NCBI GenBank assembly: GCA_002787255.1
Contig: PCWD01000008.1
Span: 1 to 11,121 of the forward strand
Origin: Parcubacteria group bacterium CG11_big_fil_rev_8_21_14_0_20_39_14
GTDB lineage: Bacteria; Patescibacteriota; Minisyncoccia; Minisyncoccales; GCA-002787255
Length of the DNA: 11,121 nt
Direction of reading: 5' to 3'
Made by a program: the position numbers and the translations under genes. Numbering within the stretch: the stretch's first letter is position 1; every line of letters starts with the position of its first letter. Positions 1-6,295 of this stretch are shown here, piece by piece. The notes under the pieces are model-generated. The model saw only the letters and a list, made by a program, of their open reading frames with translations. It had not been told where the DNA came from and made no database searches.

Positions 1-23
1 TATAAATCCAAAAAGAGATATAA

Positions 24-51
24 AAGAAAAAAGGGCCACAGACAGCCCTTT
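24..51 (-). terminator. Intrinsic terminator, minus-strand reading
   Basis: A 7-bp stem (AAAGGGC at 30-36, GCCCTTT at 45-51) has an 8-nt loop. Read on the minus strand it runs into TTTTCTTTTA. No minus-strand gene is visible immediately to its right, so the transcript it ends is unknown; it could block antisense transcription leaving the 113-160 region. Confidence 0.5.
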
Positions 52-56
52 AGCGA

Positions 57-93
57 AGTAGAAATATTAAAGATAGAAACAAAGTAGAAATAT
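57..93. repeat. 11-bp direct repeat pair
   Basis: AGTAGAAATAT occurs at 57-67 and again at 83-93, upstream of the promoter of the coiled-coil gene. Both copies are exact. The function is unknown; they could be regulator half-sites or leftovers of a small duplication. Confidence 0.4.
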
Positions 94-112
94 AACAAAA
101 ATATTGTAAATT

Positions 113-133
113 AAATTCATCGCCGATGAATTT
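113..133. promoter_or_regulatory. Perfect palindrome, possible operator
   Basis: AAATTCATC-GCC-GATGAATTT is a perfect 9-bp inverted repeat around a 3-bp centre. It overlaps the first two bases of the -35 box at 132-137, where a bound repressor would block polymerase. The placement is seen in the sequence; the operator role is inferred. Confidence 0.45.
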
Positions 134-159
134 GACAAAAACTTTCGCTAAGTTAAAAT
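132..159 (+). promoter_or_regulatory. Sigma70-type promoter for the coiled-coil gene
   Basis: TTGACA (132-137) and TAAAAT (154-159) are separated by 16 nt. Transcription would start near 166, leaving a leader of about 26 nt before the ATG at 192. Confidence 0.6.
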
Positions 160-191
160 GCAAATAGTGAGAATGTTGAATAATTATCTTT

Positions 192-500
192 ATGGAAATT
201 AATGAAAAAAATTTAAAAGAAATTTTGAAGGGACAACGAGAAGAATACCAACGTTATTTGGGCGTGGTAACAGAAGATTTTCAATCCCAGGTTAAATTAG
301 TCGCCGAGTCGGTTATGGGGATTCAAGAACAGCTCTCGGCAATCTGTGATATGGTGGCGAAAAATACAGAAGACATAGAAGTTATTAAAATGAATCTGCA
401 CATCATTAAAGATGATTTGAAAGAAAAAATTAGCCGAGAAGAATTCAAAATTTTTGAGAAACGTCTTGAATTGCTTGAGAAGAAATTACAAAAAACATAA
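192..500 (+). CDS. Small coiled-coil protein of unknown function
   Basis: This 102-aa protein is mostly charged and helical. Residues 1-30 are rich in Lys and Glu. Residues 31-75 (QSQVKLVAESV...IQEQL...DMVAKNTEDIE) and 76-101 (KEKISREEFKIFEKRLELLEKK) show heptad-like spacing of Leu/Ile/Val typical of coiled coils. It has no signal peptide, membrane segment, cysteine cluster or enzymatic motif. Short proteins of this appearance recur in Parcubacteria, without assigned function as far as I know. It may oligomerise or act as an adaptor. The ATG at 192 lacks a recognisable SD but follows a good promoter at a short distance. It is a single-gene unit with a palindrome against its promoter, so it is probably regulated. 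Confidence 0.75.
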   Translation: MEINEKNLKEILKGQREEYQRYLGVVTEDFQSQVKLVAESVMGIQEQLSAICDMVAKNTEDIEVIKMNLHIIKDDLKEKISREEFKIFEKRLELLEKKLQKT

Positions 501-520
501 ATTTTGAATTCTTCTTTTTA

Positions 521-659
521 CTTTGGGGACAGTCCCCCAAAAAAGCGCTGCCAGAACCCTTATTTTATAAGGACTCTGAGCGAATTTTTCCAAAATGAGC
601 TGTAAGCCCTTTATTGTTGAGGCTTCCGACGCTCTTAGAGGGGGGGACTGTCCCCAAAA
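521..659. mobile_element. MITE/REP-like element with terminal inverted repeats
   Basis: TTTGGGGACAGTCCCCC (522-538) is repeated in perfect inversion at 642-658. Each 17-bp end is itself a near-palindrome, GGGGAC-A-GTCCCC. The ~100-bp interior has imperfect internal complementarity (for example CCTTATTTTATAAGG near 558-572, and AGCG/CGCT pairs near both ends) and no ORF. GGGGACAGTCCCC-type repeats are, from general knowledge, associated with IS200-like/RAYT (Y1) transposases. No transposase is present here, so any movement would depend on one elsewhere. Confidence 0.6.
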
Positions 660-699
660 GACATAAAGAACAATCTGGAAAAGAAGTTTTCAAATTATA

Positions 700-732
700 A
701 AAAAGGATATCCTTGGTTTGGATACCCTTTTT
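700..732. terminator. Bidirectional terminator between convergent genes
   Basis: AAAAAGGATATCC (700-712) pairs with GGATACCCTTTTT (720-732) with a single non-Watson-Crick position and a 7-nt loop. The A-tract and T-tract flanks let it work in both directions. It lies 12 bp past the stop of the minus-strand beta-helix gene and downstream of the plus-strand coiled-coil gene and MITE. Confidence 0.8.
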
Positions 733-743
733 GAGATTAAAAT

Positions 744-1496
744 TTATCCTTTAAACTTTTCTTCGCTATAATAACAACCCTCAGTGATTCGAGCTGAGCC
801 AGAGACCCGAGCTGAGCCATAGACCAGAGCTGAGCCAGAGACCTGAGCTGAGCCAAAGACCTGAGCTGAGCCAGAGACCTCAGCTGAGCCATAGACCCGA
901 GCTAAGCCATAGACCCGAGCTAAGTCAGAGACCCGAGCTGAGTCAAAGACCCGAGCTGAGCCAGAGACCCGAGCTGAGCCATAGACCCAAGCTAAGCCAC
1001 AAACCTCAGCTGAGTCAAAGACCCGAGCTGAGCCAGAGACCAGAGCTGAGCCATAGACCAGAGCTGAGCCAGAGACCTGAGCTGAGCCATAGACCCGAGC
1101 TGAGCCAGAGACCTGAGCTGAGCCAGAGACCTGAGCTTTTTCTTTAATTATTGCTTTCTCAGAAATTACAGCTCGATCTTCTATCCGAGCTTTATCTAAA
1201 ACCTGAGCTTCGTCTTTTACTAAAGCAAATGGTCCAACATAGGCTGTTTCAGCAACTTTAGCAGTTTCAGCTACCAGCCCACCACCATTGGAATGGTGGT
1301 AGTATTTCACTCCGTATACTGTTATCACTCCGTCTACTGTTACTTCGGATTTGCCTAAAATCAATTCAGCAAGCCGATCTAAATTGGCCTGATTTGTTAT
1401 TAAGTTTTTCTGAGTAAGTTCTATTGTAGCATTTTTCCGAGCGAGTTGTTTATTTAGCTCGCTTGCCATATCAAGAGTTAGTGCTTTGTCTGACAT
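744..1496 (-). CDS. Left-handed beta-helix hexapeptide-repeat protein
   Basis: This 250-aa protein has three parts. Residues 1-50 are mainly helical and residues 51-74 form a short link containing KYYHHSNGGG. From Val75 to residue 236 there are 27 uninterrupted hexapeptides of the form V-x-x-x-A-x, followed by a 14-residue tail. The repeat fits the hexapeptide rule of left-handed beta-helices (hydrophobic residue at i, small residue at i+4); 27 hexads would make nine three-sided coils. The last 19 hexads (V[S/Y/F/C][G/D][S/L]A[R/Q/L/E/W]) are nearly identical. There is no signal peptide and no acyltransferase catalytic motif, so a structural or binding role is more likely than an enzyme. Similar repeats occur in phage and surface proteins. 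The start at 1496 is chosen because AAGGAGGG lies 4 nt upstream and a promoter lies at 1579-1610. An in-frame ATG at 1556 would add 20 residues but has no SD. Confidence 0.8.
   Translation of the reverse strand: MSDKALTLDMASELNKQLARKNATIELTQKNLITNQANLDRLAELILGKSEVTVDGVITVYGVKYYHHSNGGGLVAETAKVAETAYVGPFALVKDEAQVLDKARIEDRAVISEKAIIKEKAQVSGSAQVSGSARVYGSAQVSGSALVYGSALVSGSARVFDSAEVCGLAWVYGSARVSGSARVFDSARVSDLARVYGLARVYGSAEVSGSAQVFGSAQVSGSALVYGSARVSGSARITEGCYYSEEKFKG
789..1130 (-). repeat. 18-bp coding minisatellite, 19 units
   Basis: Nineteen exact 18-bp units with no indels encode hexads 123-236 of the beta-helix protein. The coding consensus is GTC-TNT-GGC-TCA-GCT-NNG. Codon 2 takes all four middle bases: TCT in 9 units, TAT in 6, TTT in 3, TGT in 1. 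Codon 6 encodes Arg 9, Gln 4, Leu 3, Glu 2, Trp 1. GGC becomes GAC in 3 units and TCA becomes TTA in 3. The only synonymous differences I find are one GTT for GTC and one CGA for CGG. Confidence 0.95.
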
Positions 1497-1578
1497 TTTT
1501 CCCTCCTTATTAAAATAATAAGAACTATCCCCGCCATGGCCTAAGCCACAAACCATCCCTAAAGGACAGCGGGAATAT

Positions 1579-1610
1579 ATTATATTAGCAAATCTATCTT
1601 CGGTTGTCAA
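1579..1610 (-). promoter_or_regulatory. Promoter of the beta-helix gene, overlapping the recR 3' end
   Basis: On the minus strand, TTGACA (1610-1605) is followed after 17 nt by TAATAT (1587-1582), preceded by TG to form an extended -10. TATAAT also lies at 1584-1579, 20 nt away. The -35 box lies inside the last codons of recR. The gene downstream therefore has its own promoter, with a leader of about 75 nt. Confidence 0.75.
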
Positions 1611-2244
1611 GAGCTGAAGACAAAGTCTCCTCGTCCGCATATTCCATCTCTCCTCCTTGGGGCAGGCCGCGGCCAAGCCGGGTGATTTTGACTTGAGGAG
1701 ATGTTTCCCTGATAATTTTTGTTAAATCAGAAATTGTTGCCTCGCCCTCCACTGTTGGATTTATTGCCAAGACTATTTCTTTTATTTCTTGTTTTTCTTG
1801 CCCACCTAAGTTTTTTGAAGAAAAATTTTGGCGGGTTAGTCTTTCTTCAAGTTCTTTCAGTCTTACATTTTGTTGATTTTTTTCTTTTTTAAGAGGCCGG
1901 ATAAGTCCTCCCAAAATGAAATAAAGTCCCTGATATTTTTTTGTTTTTTCCAAAGTCAGAAGGTCGGTTTCTTTTTCCACCACGCACAAAGAACTTTTAT
2001 CTCTTTTGGGGCTGCGGCAAATCGGGCATATTCCGTAATCATCAATTTTTTCAAATGGATTGAAGCAGGATGAGCAAATTACAATCCCCCCCTTTAAATT
2101 TTTAATTAAGTCAGCTAAATTTTCCAGTTCTTCTTTTGAAAGAGAAAGAAGATAGAAAACAAAACGGCCGGCTGTTCGCGGGCCCACGGTTGGAAATTCA
2201 GAAAATCGGTCAATGAGTTTTTGGATTGGCTTTGGATATTCCAT
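1594..2244 (-). CDS. recR: Recombination mediator protein RecR
   Basis: RecR acts with RecO (and RecF) to load RecA on gapped single-stranded DNA in recombinational repair. The 216-aa protein has the family order. A helix-hairpin-helix lies near residues 12-32 (FPTVGPRTAGRF). A four-cysteine zinc motif uses Cys57, Cys60, Cys73 and Cys76. A Toprim domain begins at LCVVEKETD (86-94) and continues through INPTVEGEAT (161-170). The C-terminal signature ITRLGRGLPQGGEMEYADE lies at 187-205. It is slightly longer than the usual ~200 aa because of a Lys/Glu-rich, partly helical insertion around residues 117-155 inside the Toprim domain. The ATG at 2244 is preceded closely by GAGG. It lies 65 bp downstream of dnaB on the same strand, probably cotranscribed. 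Confidence 0.96.
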   Translation of the reverse strand: MEYPKPIQKLIDRFSEFPTVGPRTAGRFVFYLLSLSKEELENLADLIKNLKGGIVICSSCFNPFEKIDDYGICPICRSPKRDKSSLCVVEKETDLLTLEKTKKYQGLYFILGGLIRPLKKEKNQQNVRLKELEERLTRQNFSSKNLGGQEKQEIKEIVLAINPTVEGEATISDLTKIIRETSPQVKITRLGRGLPQGGEMEYADEETLSSALDNRR

Positions 2245-2309
2245 AACCTCAATTCTTTATCAGTGCTCATCAGCTAATATCAGGAGAAATCAGAGCTATG
2301 CCAACCTTT

Positions 2310-4979
2310 TTAATATATGTCGTCTTCCGCATCTTTAGCTTCGGTTTCCCCACCCCCGTCTTCTATATGCGTTTTATCGGTCTCAATAAAGCTTGCGTAA
2401 TTTTCGTCAAAATAAAGCGGAGTTTTTCCAATTGGGCCGTTTCGGTGTTTGGCAATTATAATTTCGGCGAGATTTTTTTCGGCTTTTTGGTCGTATTTAT
2501 CCTTGCGGTGAATAAACAGGACAACGTCCGAATCTTGTTCCAATGAATTGTGAACCACAATGTCATTTGCTACAAAATTATGAGTTTCTGGGACAGTGGC
2601 ATCGTAAACTTCCTCAACTTCTAATGGGGTTATAGAAACAATTTCGTCCCAAAAAACATCTGATTCAGCCAGATTTTTTAGTTCTAAAGACGGAAGGAAA
2701 TTTAAAATTTGAGTCAAGCGTGTTTTGCTAACGCCGTGTTTGAATAAGGCAGAGCCGCAATAAGACATTCCATAATTTTCAGCGAAACCTCGCCAGCTTA
2801 AACCGCATCTCATTTTAATCAGGGCGATTTTTCCCCAAATTTCTTTTGGCAAAACATCAACATTGGGATTGGTTTCAATATTTTCAATGTTTTTAATAAG
2901 CTCAGAAACAATTTCTCCTCGCTTGCCATAAGAACCAATTTTTTGGAGAAAATTTAACTGGTCTTTCTTGCCCTGGATAGATATATGATAGCAAATCCGA
3001 TAGTTAGCTTTTTTGACCGGGGAAATTCTGCTTCTAATGCCCAGTTTTAATAAAAGATGTTTTACTCCTTCCGCTATTTTTTCGCTGGTGCTTGAATAAT
3101 AAATATTTCCGCTTGGCTTTATTCCCGCTAGGTATTTATGACTTATATTCCCATCAGTGGCCCAGAGGTGTTTTAAGAAAAGAGATAGATTTTCTTCATC
3201 CAAACCGAATATTTTTTGAGGAATTTCTTTTTCCCAGGAACGGGCGGGTTGAATTTTTAAAGCATAATACCAATTAATAATTGGGTGATGTTTTTTGCGG
3301 GCAAGACGGTAAGGGGAAGGCAGATAGACATGCCACCAATTTTTTTGGCGGACAATCCGAGGTTTAATTTGAAATAATTTTTTAGCTAATTTCGCAACAA
3401 TTTTAATATTTTTTAAATCTCCGCTCGTATAATGAATCGGTTGTCCGGGGAGAACACAGCCGTCGCCAAGAAGATGGGCAAGAAGAATAATTTCTTCTTT
3501 TGATAGTTCATTTTTTGGAGATTTTGAAGCGAGTTTTCGGGGAGTGGCAATATAATCGCCGTAAGCAAGTTGGTCGAGTCGATACCAGCCGTCAATTTTT
3601 TGGAAGGGATGATTTGCTGAGGCTTTAATTTTAAATCCGCTTCTTGTTTTTAACTCATAAATCATCTTTTTTCCGCTGGAAAATACTTTTGAAATTTTCC
3701 TTTCTTTTATTTTCCAATTTTCATCAAGGCTGTAAATTGGGATGTCGGTTTGACCAACTAAATTTTTAATAAAAACCCTTTCTCCTGTATCGGCTCGGGT
3801 CAAAAGCGTATCACCCGCAAGGCAACCCGATTCTCTTAAATCGGATAATCTTGGAACCTGGGGAGTTCTTTGTTCAACCGCTCGAGATAGTTGGGAGAGA
3901 GCCAGAACCGGAATATTTAATTCCCGGGCTAAAGATTTTAAGGCCCGGGAAATTTCGGTAATTTGCTGAACCATACTATTAAAAGTGGTTCTTGGCTCCA
4001 TAAGCTGGAGGTAGTCCACAATAATAAGTCCAAGACCCTGAGATGCTTGCAACCGTCTAGTCATTGCCCTCATTTGCATGACATTGGTTATTGGCGCGTC
4101 GTCAATATAAATTGGCGCTTTTGAAAGGGTATTTATGGCATATTGAAGTCTGGAAAAATCATCATTATCTTTAGAGAGTTTTCCGGTTCGCAGTCTCCAT
4201 AAATCAATTCTGGCCTGTCCGGCAATTAGTCTGTCTACTATTTGGTCCCTTGACATTTCCAGACTAAATATTCCCACCGGCATTTTTACCTGGGTCGCCA
4301 CATGCCTTGCAATATCTAAAGCCAGGGCGCTTTTTCCGAGCGACGGTCTTGAGGCCAAAATTATTAAATCGGATTTTTGAAGGCCGGCTAATTTATTATC
4401 TAAGGAAGAAAAACCAGTTTGCAGTCCTCGTAAAGGAGACTCTCCTTTATGAAGCCTGTCAATCCTTTCAAATGTTTCTCCCAGAATATCTTTTACCGGA
4501 ATAAAATCCTGCCTGAGAGATTTCTGGGAAATGCTGAAAATTTTTTGTTCAGCCTCGTCAACAATTGATTCAATGTCCTCTTCTTCTTGATATCCCAGGA
4601 GATTAATTTCATGGGCAGCCTCAATTAAATCGCGCAAAGCTTTTTTCCGCTGTACTATTTTAGCGTAATGAATAACATGGGTGGCGGTTGGAACAGAATT
4701 AATCAGTTCGGTTAAATAACCCTTGCCGCCAATTTCTTTAAGTTTTTCAACCTCCTTTAAACGAGAGGGAAGAGAACATAAGTCTATTGGCTCTGATTTT
4801 TCAAAAAGGTCAAGCGTCGCCTGGTAAATAATTTTGTGCGTTTGTCTGTAAAAATCATCCGGGGTTAACCAATCGGCTATTTTAAAAATGGCATTTTTGT
4901 CAAGCATTAAAGAGCCCAGAACCGATTGTTCGGCTTCAATGTCTTGAGGGGGCAATTGTCCCGGTTTTATATTTGCCAT
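2310..4979 (-). CDS. dnaB: Replicative DNA helicase DnaB, intein-containing precursor
   Basis: DnaB is the hexameric helicase that unwinds the replication fork using ATP. The 889-aa precursor has an N-terminal DnaB domain (about residues 10-110, beginning PPQDIEAEQSVLGSLML). The RecA-like domain follows, with Walker A SRPSLGKSA (210-218, Lys216), Walker B LIIVDYLQLM (318-327) and the SQLSRAVEQR element (362-371). After SDLRESG (379-385) an intein of 426 residues interrupts the protein; it resumes at SLEQDSDVVLFIHR (812-825). Removing the intein leaves 463 aa, the normal DnaB length. The C-terminus is acidic. The ATG at 4979 has no SD but begins at the conserved N-terminus and follows a promoter at 5017-5045. 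recR lies downstream. Confidence 0.97.
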   Translation of the reverse strand: MANIKPGQLPPQDIEAEQSVLGSLMLDKNAIFKIADWLTPDDFYRQTHKIIYQATLDLFEKSEPIDLCSLPSRLKEVEKLKEIGGKGYLTELINSVPTATHVIHYAKIVQRKKALRDLIEAAHEINLLGYQEEEDIESIVDEAEQKIFSISQKSLRQDFIPVKDILGETFERIDRLHKGESPLRGLQTGFSSLDNKLAGLQKSDLIILASRPSLGKSALALDIARHVATQVKMPVGIFSLEMSRDQIVDRLIAGQARIDLWRLRTGKLSKDNDDFSRLQYAINTLSKAPIYIDDAPITNVMQMRAMTRRLQASQGLGLIIVDYLQLMEPRTTFNSMVQQITEISRALKSLARELNIPVLALSQLSRAVEQRTPQVPRLSDLRESGCLAGDTLLTRADTGERVFIKNLVGQTDIPIYSLDENWKIKERKISKVFSSGKKMIYELKTRSGFKIKASANHPFQKIDGWYRLDQLAYGDYIATPRKLASKSPKNELSKEEIILLAHLLGDGCVLPGQPIHYTSGDLKNIKIVAKLAKKLFQIKPRIVRQKNWWHVYLPSPYRLARKKHHPIINWYYALKIQPARSWEKEIPQKIFGLDEENLSLFLKHLWATDGNISHKYLAGIKPSGNIYYSSTSEKIAEGVKHLLLKLGIRSRISPVKKANYRICYHISIQGKKDQLNFLQKIGSYGKRGEIVSELIKNIENIETNPNVDVLPKEIWGKIALIKMRCGLSWRGFAENYGMSYCGSALFKHGVSKTRLTQILNFLPSLELKNLAESDVFWDEIVSITPLEVEEVYDATVPETHNFVANDIVVHNSLEQDSDVVLFIHRKDKYDQKAEKNLAEIIIAKHRNGPIGKTPLYFDENYASFIETDKTHIEDGGGETEAKDAEDDIY
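2547..3824 (-). other. DnaB intein with LAGLIDADG homing endonuclease
   Basis: This in-frame protein-splicing element covers precursor residues 386-811. It begins with Cys386 (block A, CLAGDTLLTRADTGE) and has a block B with SANH (454-457, His457). It ends in block F/G with THNFVANDIVVHN, giving penultimate His810 and terminal Asn811, followed by Ser812 as the +1 nucleophile. All class 1 splicing residues are therefore present. Two LAGLIDADG-type motifs lie at 500-508 (AHLLGDGCV, Asp506) and 602-611 (LKHLWATDGN, Asp609). A helical, possibly DNA-binding stretch follows at about 710-760. The insertion point RESG/S(L)EQD and the flanking intein sequence match the Synechocystis DnaB intein site as I remember it. 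Both catalytic aspartates are intact, so the endonuclease may still be active. Confidence 0.95.
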
Positions 4980-5016
4980 GGTTGTTTTGCGAAATCACGC
5001 GCAATTTACTACAAAT

Positions 5017-5045
5017 AGTATAAACAATTCAAAATTTTATTGCAA
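5017..5045 (-). promoter_or_regulatory. dnaB promoter
   Basis: On the minus strand TTGCAA (5045-5040) is followed after exactly 17 nt by TATACT (5022-5017). Transcription would start near 5010, about 30 nt before the dnaB ATG. The -35 hexamer is palindromic and is shared with the divergent promoter. Confidence 0.65.
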
Positions 5046-5068
5046 GCGCTTTGGTTTTAAGCTATAAT
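5040..5068 (+). promoter_or_regulatory. Promoter of the TrmB-like gene
   Basis: TTGCAA (5040-5045) and TATAAT (5063-5068) are 17 nt apart. The start would be near 5075, giving a ~50-nt leader. A palindrome AAGCGCTT (5044-5051) overlaps the -35 and early spacer; it is a possible operator that would affect both directions. Confidence 0.75.
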
Positions 5069-5127
5069 TAAGGTAAGGACATTAAATAATTTAACATAAT
5101 TTTGCGATTGGGAATGATTTAACAGTT

Positions 5128-5877
5128 ATGGCATACGAAACCGAATTAAAAAATTTGGGTTTGTCAGAAAAAGAAGCCAAAGTTTATTTGGTTTCTCTTG
5201 AGCTTGGGCCGGAAACAATGTTGAAAATTTCCCGTCAAGCCGGTGTTAACAGACCAACTACCTATGTTCAGGTGGAATCATTAATGAAAAAGGGATTGAT
5301 GAGCTCTTTTACCAAGGGCAAAAAAAGATATTTTTCTGCCGAACCGCCGGAAAGACTTCTGGGTCTGGTTGAAGCGGTTAGAAAGGATTTTGAAGAAAAA
5401 GAAAAAAGTTTTAAAACTATTTTGTCTGAGCTTAAAAACATTTTTAATGTTTCAGGGGAGCGGCCGAAAGTCAGGTTTTATGAGGGCAGAGAAGGATTTC
5501 AGGCGATTATTGGCGATGTTTTAAGGTCAAAATTCAAAAGTATGGAGGAGTTTACTTCGCTTGAGGACGCTTACAAGGTTTTTCCGCCCCATCCCAAAGA
5601 CCATCGCCATAAAATTTTAGCCAAATTCAAAAAAATTCCGATGAGAGTTATTTATACTTCTTCTCAAAAGCCCGTTGTTTTGCAGGCAAGGAGTCGTTTT
5701 GTCCCAAAAGAAAAATTTCCATTTTCCACTGACATCACAATTTATGGAGAAAAAGTTGCCATTTTTTCTCTCCGGGGAAAGTTGATTGGGACGATTATTG
5801 AAAGCAAAGAAATTGCCGATACCCTGAGAGCGATTTTTGACTTGTCGTGGGATGGTTCTGAGAAATATCAATCCTGA
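5128..5877 (+). CDS. TrmB-family winged-helix transcriptional regulator
   Basis: The 249-aa protein starts with a winged helix-turn-helix (about residues 5-70). LGLSEKEAKVYLVSLELG is the classical TrmB opening, the recognition helix lies near NRPTTYVQVESLMKKGLM (41-58), and a Lys-rich wing follows. A short helical or coiled linker (about 78-108) resembles the dimerisation helix of the family. The C-terminal half (113-245) carries a ligand-binding or PLD-like fold signature with VRFYEGREGFQ and KVAIFSLRGKLIGTIIES. TrmB proteins commonly sense sugars in archaea; members in small bacterial genomes are mostly uncharacterised, so no ligand is proposed. The ATG at 5128 has no SD. Divergence from dnaB with overlapping promoters suggests coupled or mutually exclusive expression. 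A strong terminator follows. Confidence 0.88.
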   Translation: MAYETELKNLGLSEKEAKVYLVSLELGPETMLKISRQAGVNRPTTYVQVESLMKKGLMSSFTKGKKRYFSAEPPERLLGLVEAVRKDFEEKEKSFKTILSELKNIFNVSGERPKVRFYEGREGFQAIIGDVLRSKFKSMEEFTSLEDAYKVFPPHPKDHRHKILAKFKKIPMRVIYTSSQKPVVLQARSRFVPKEKFPFSTDITIYGEKVAIFSLRGKLIGTIIESKEIADTLRAIFDLSWDGSEKYQS

Positions 5878-5909
5878 ACTATGCAGGCATATAAAAATTT
5901 AAAAATTAT

Positions 5910-5940
5910 AAACCCTCTGTCGTTTTGACAGAGGGTTTTT
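5910..5940. terminator. Strong terminator of the TrmB-like gene
   Basis: A perfect 12-bp stem (AAACCCTCTGTC at 5910-5921, GACAGAGGGTTT at 5927-5938) has a 5-nt loop and is followed by T residues. On the minus strand it is also preceded by A/T-rich sequence, so it may stop the convergent unit as well. Confidence 0.92.
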
Positions 5941-5942
5941 AT

Positions 5943-6179
5943 TCAAATTAATCCCCCCTTTTTTCTAATCGGGTCGGATAGGATATTGGCAATACAAGAT
6001 TTTTTATTATCCACTGGTCCGACAAAAAGAAGGATTGTAGATGGCTTTTTCTGTCTATTCTCGGCGATATATTTCATCAAAGATTGAATTTCTCTATCCA
6101 AGCCAAAAGTCCCGTCTTTTAATTGCCGCTCAATTCTTTTTGTAAATAACAGACATCGAAAAAGTCGGGAATCAACTAA
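5943..6179 (-). pseudogene. Decayed or truncated P-loop-like reading frame
   Basis: A minus-strand frame is open for 78 codons between stops but has no convincing start. Its first ATG is at 6077 (44 aa) and has no SD; only CTG/TTG codons lie upstream. The predicted peptide contains FGLDREIQSLMKYIA, then STILLFVGPVDNKKSCIANIL. This resembles the start of an AAA-type ATPase module such as Lon or PrkA (GxPxGxGK[ST] Walker A), but with the second glycine replaced by Lys (GPVDNKKS) and nothing after it. It lies directly downstream of the small membrane ORF and overlaps its last bases. I read it as a gene remnant; a real short peptide is possible. Confidence 0.4.
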
Positions 6180-6267
6180 TTACCAAACTGATAGTAAAGA
6201 TAAGCAGGGTTATTGCTACGATAAGCAGGATTATTCCTCCAATGAGTAAAGCCTTATTATAATACAT
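6172..6267 (-). CDS. 31-residue single-span membrane peptide
   Basis: The short ORF encodes MYYNKALLIGGIILLIVA followed by ITLLIFTISLVIS. This is one hydrophobic helix of about 24 residues with a Lys near the N-terminus, so a short N-terminal tail would sit inside. A good SD (AAGGAGG, 6285-6279) lies 11 nt upstream of the ATG, slightly long spacing. It begins 28 bp after the stop of the 183-aa gene on the same strand, so it is probably cotranscribed. It resembles small toxin-like or accessory membrane peptides only in general form; no family is recognised. Confidence 0.6.
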   Translation of the reverse strand: MYYNKALLIGGIILLIVAITLLIFTISLVIS

Positions 6268-6295
6268 TCTATCTATTTCCTCCTTCCCTTCCTTT

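Noticed and set aside
789..1130. CRISPR array
   Set aside because: The 18-bp units are contiguous without spacers and encode an in-frame beta-helix.
744..1676. Longer 310-aa start for the beta-helix protein
   Set aside because: It would begin inside recR and upstream of the gene's own promoter; the ATG at 1496 has a near-perfect SD.
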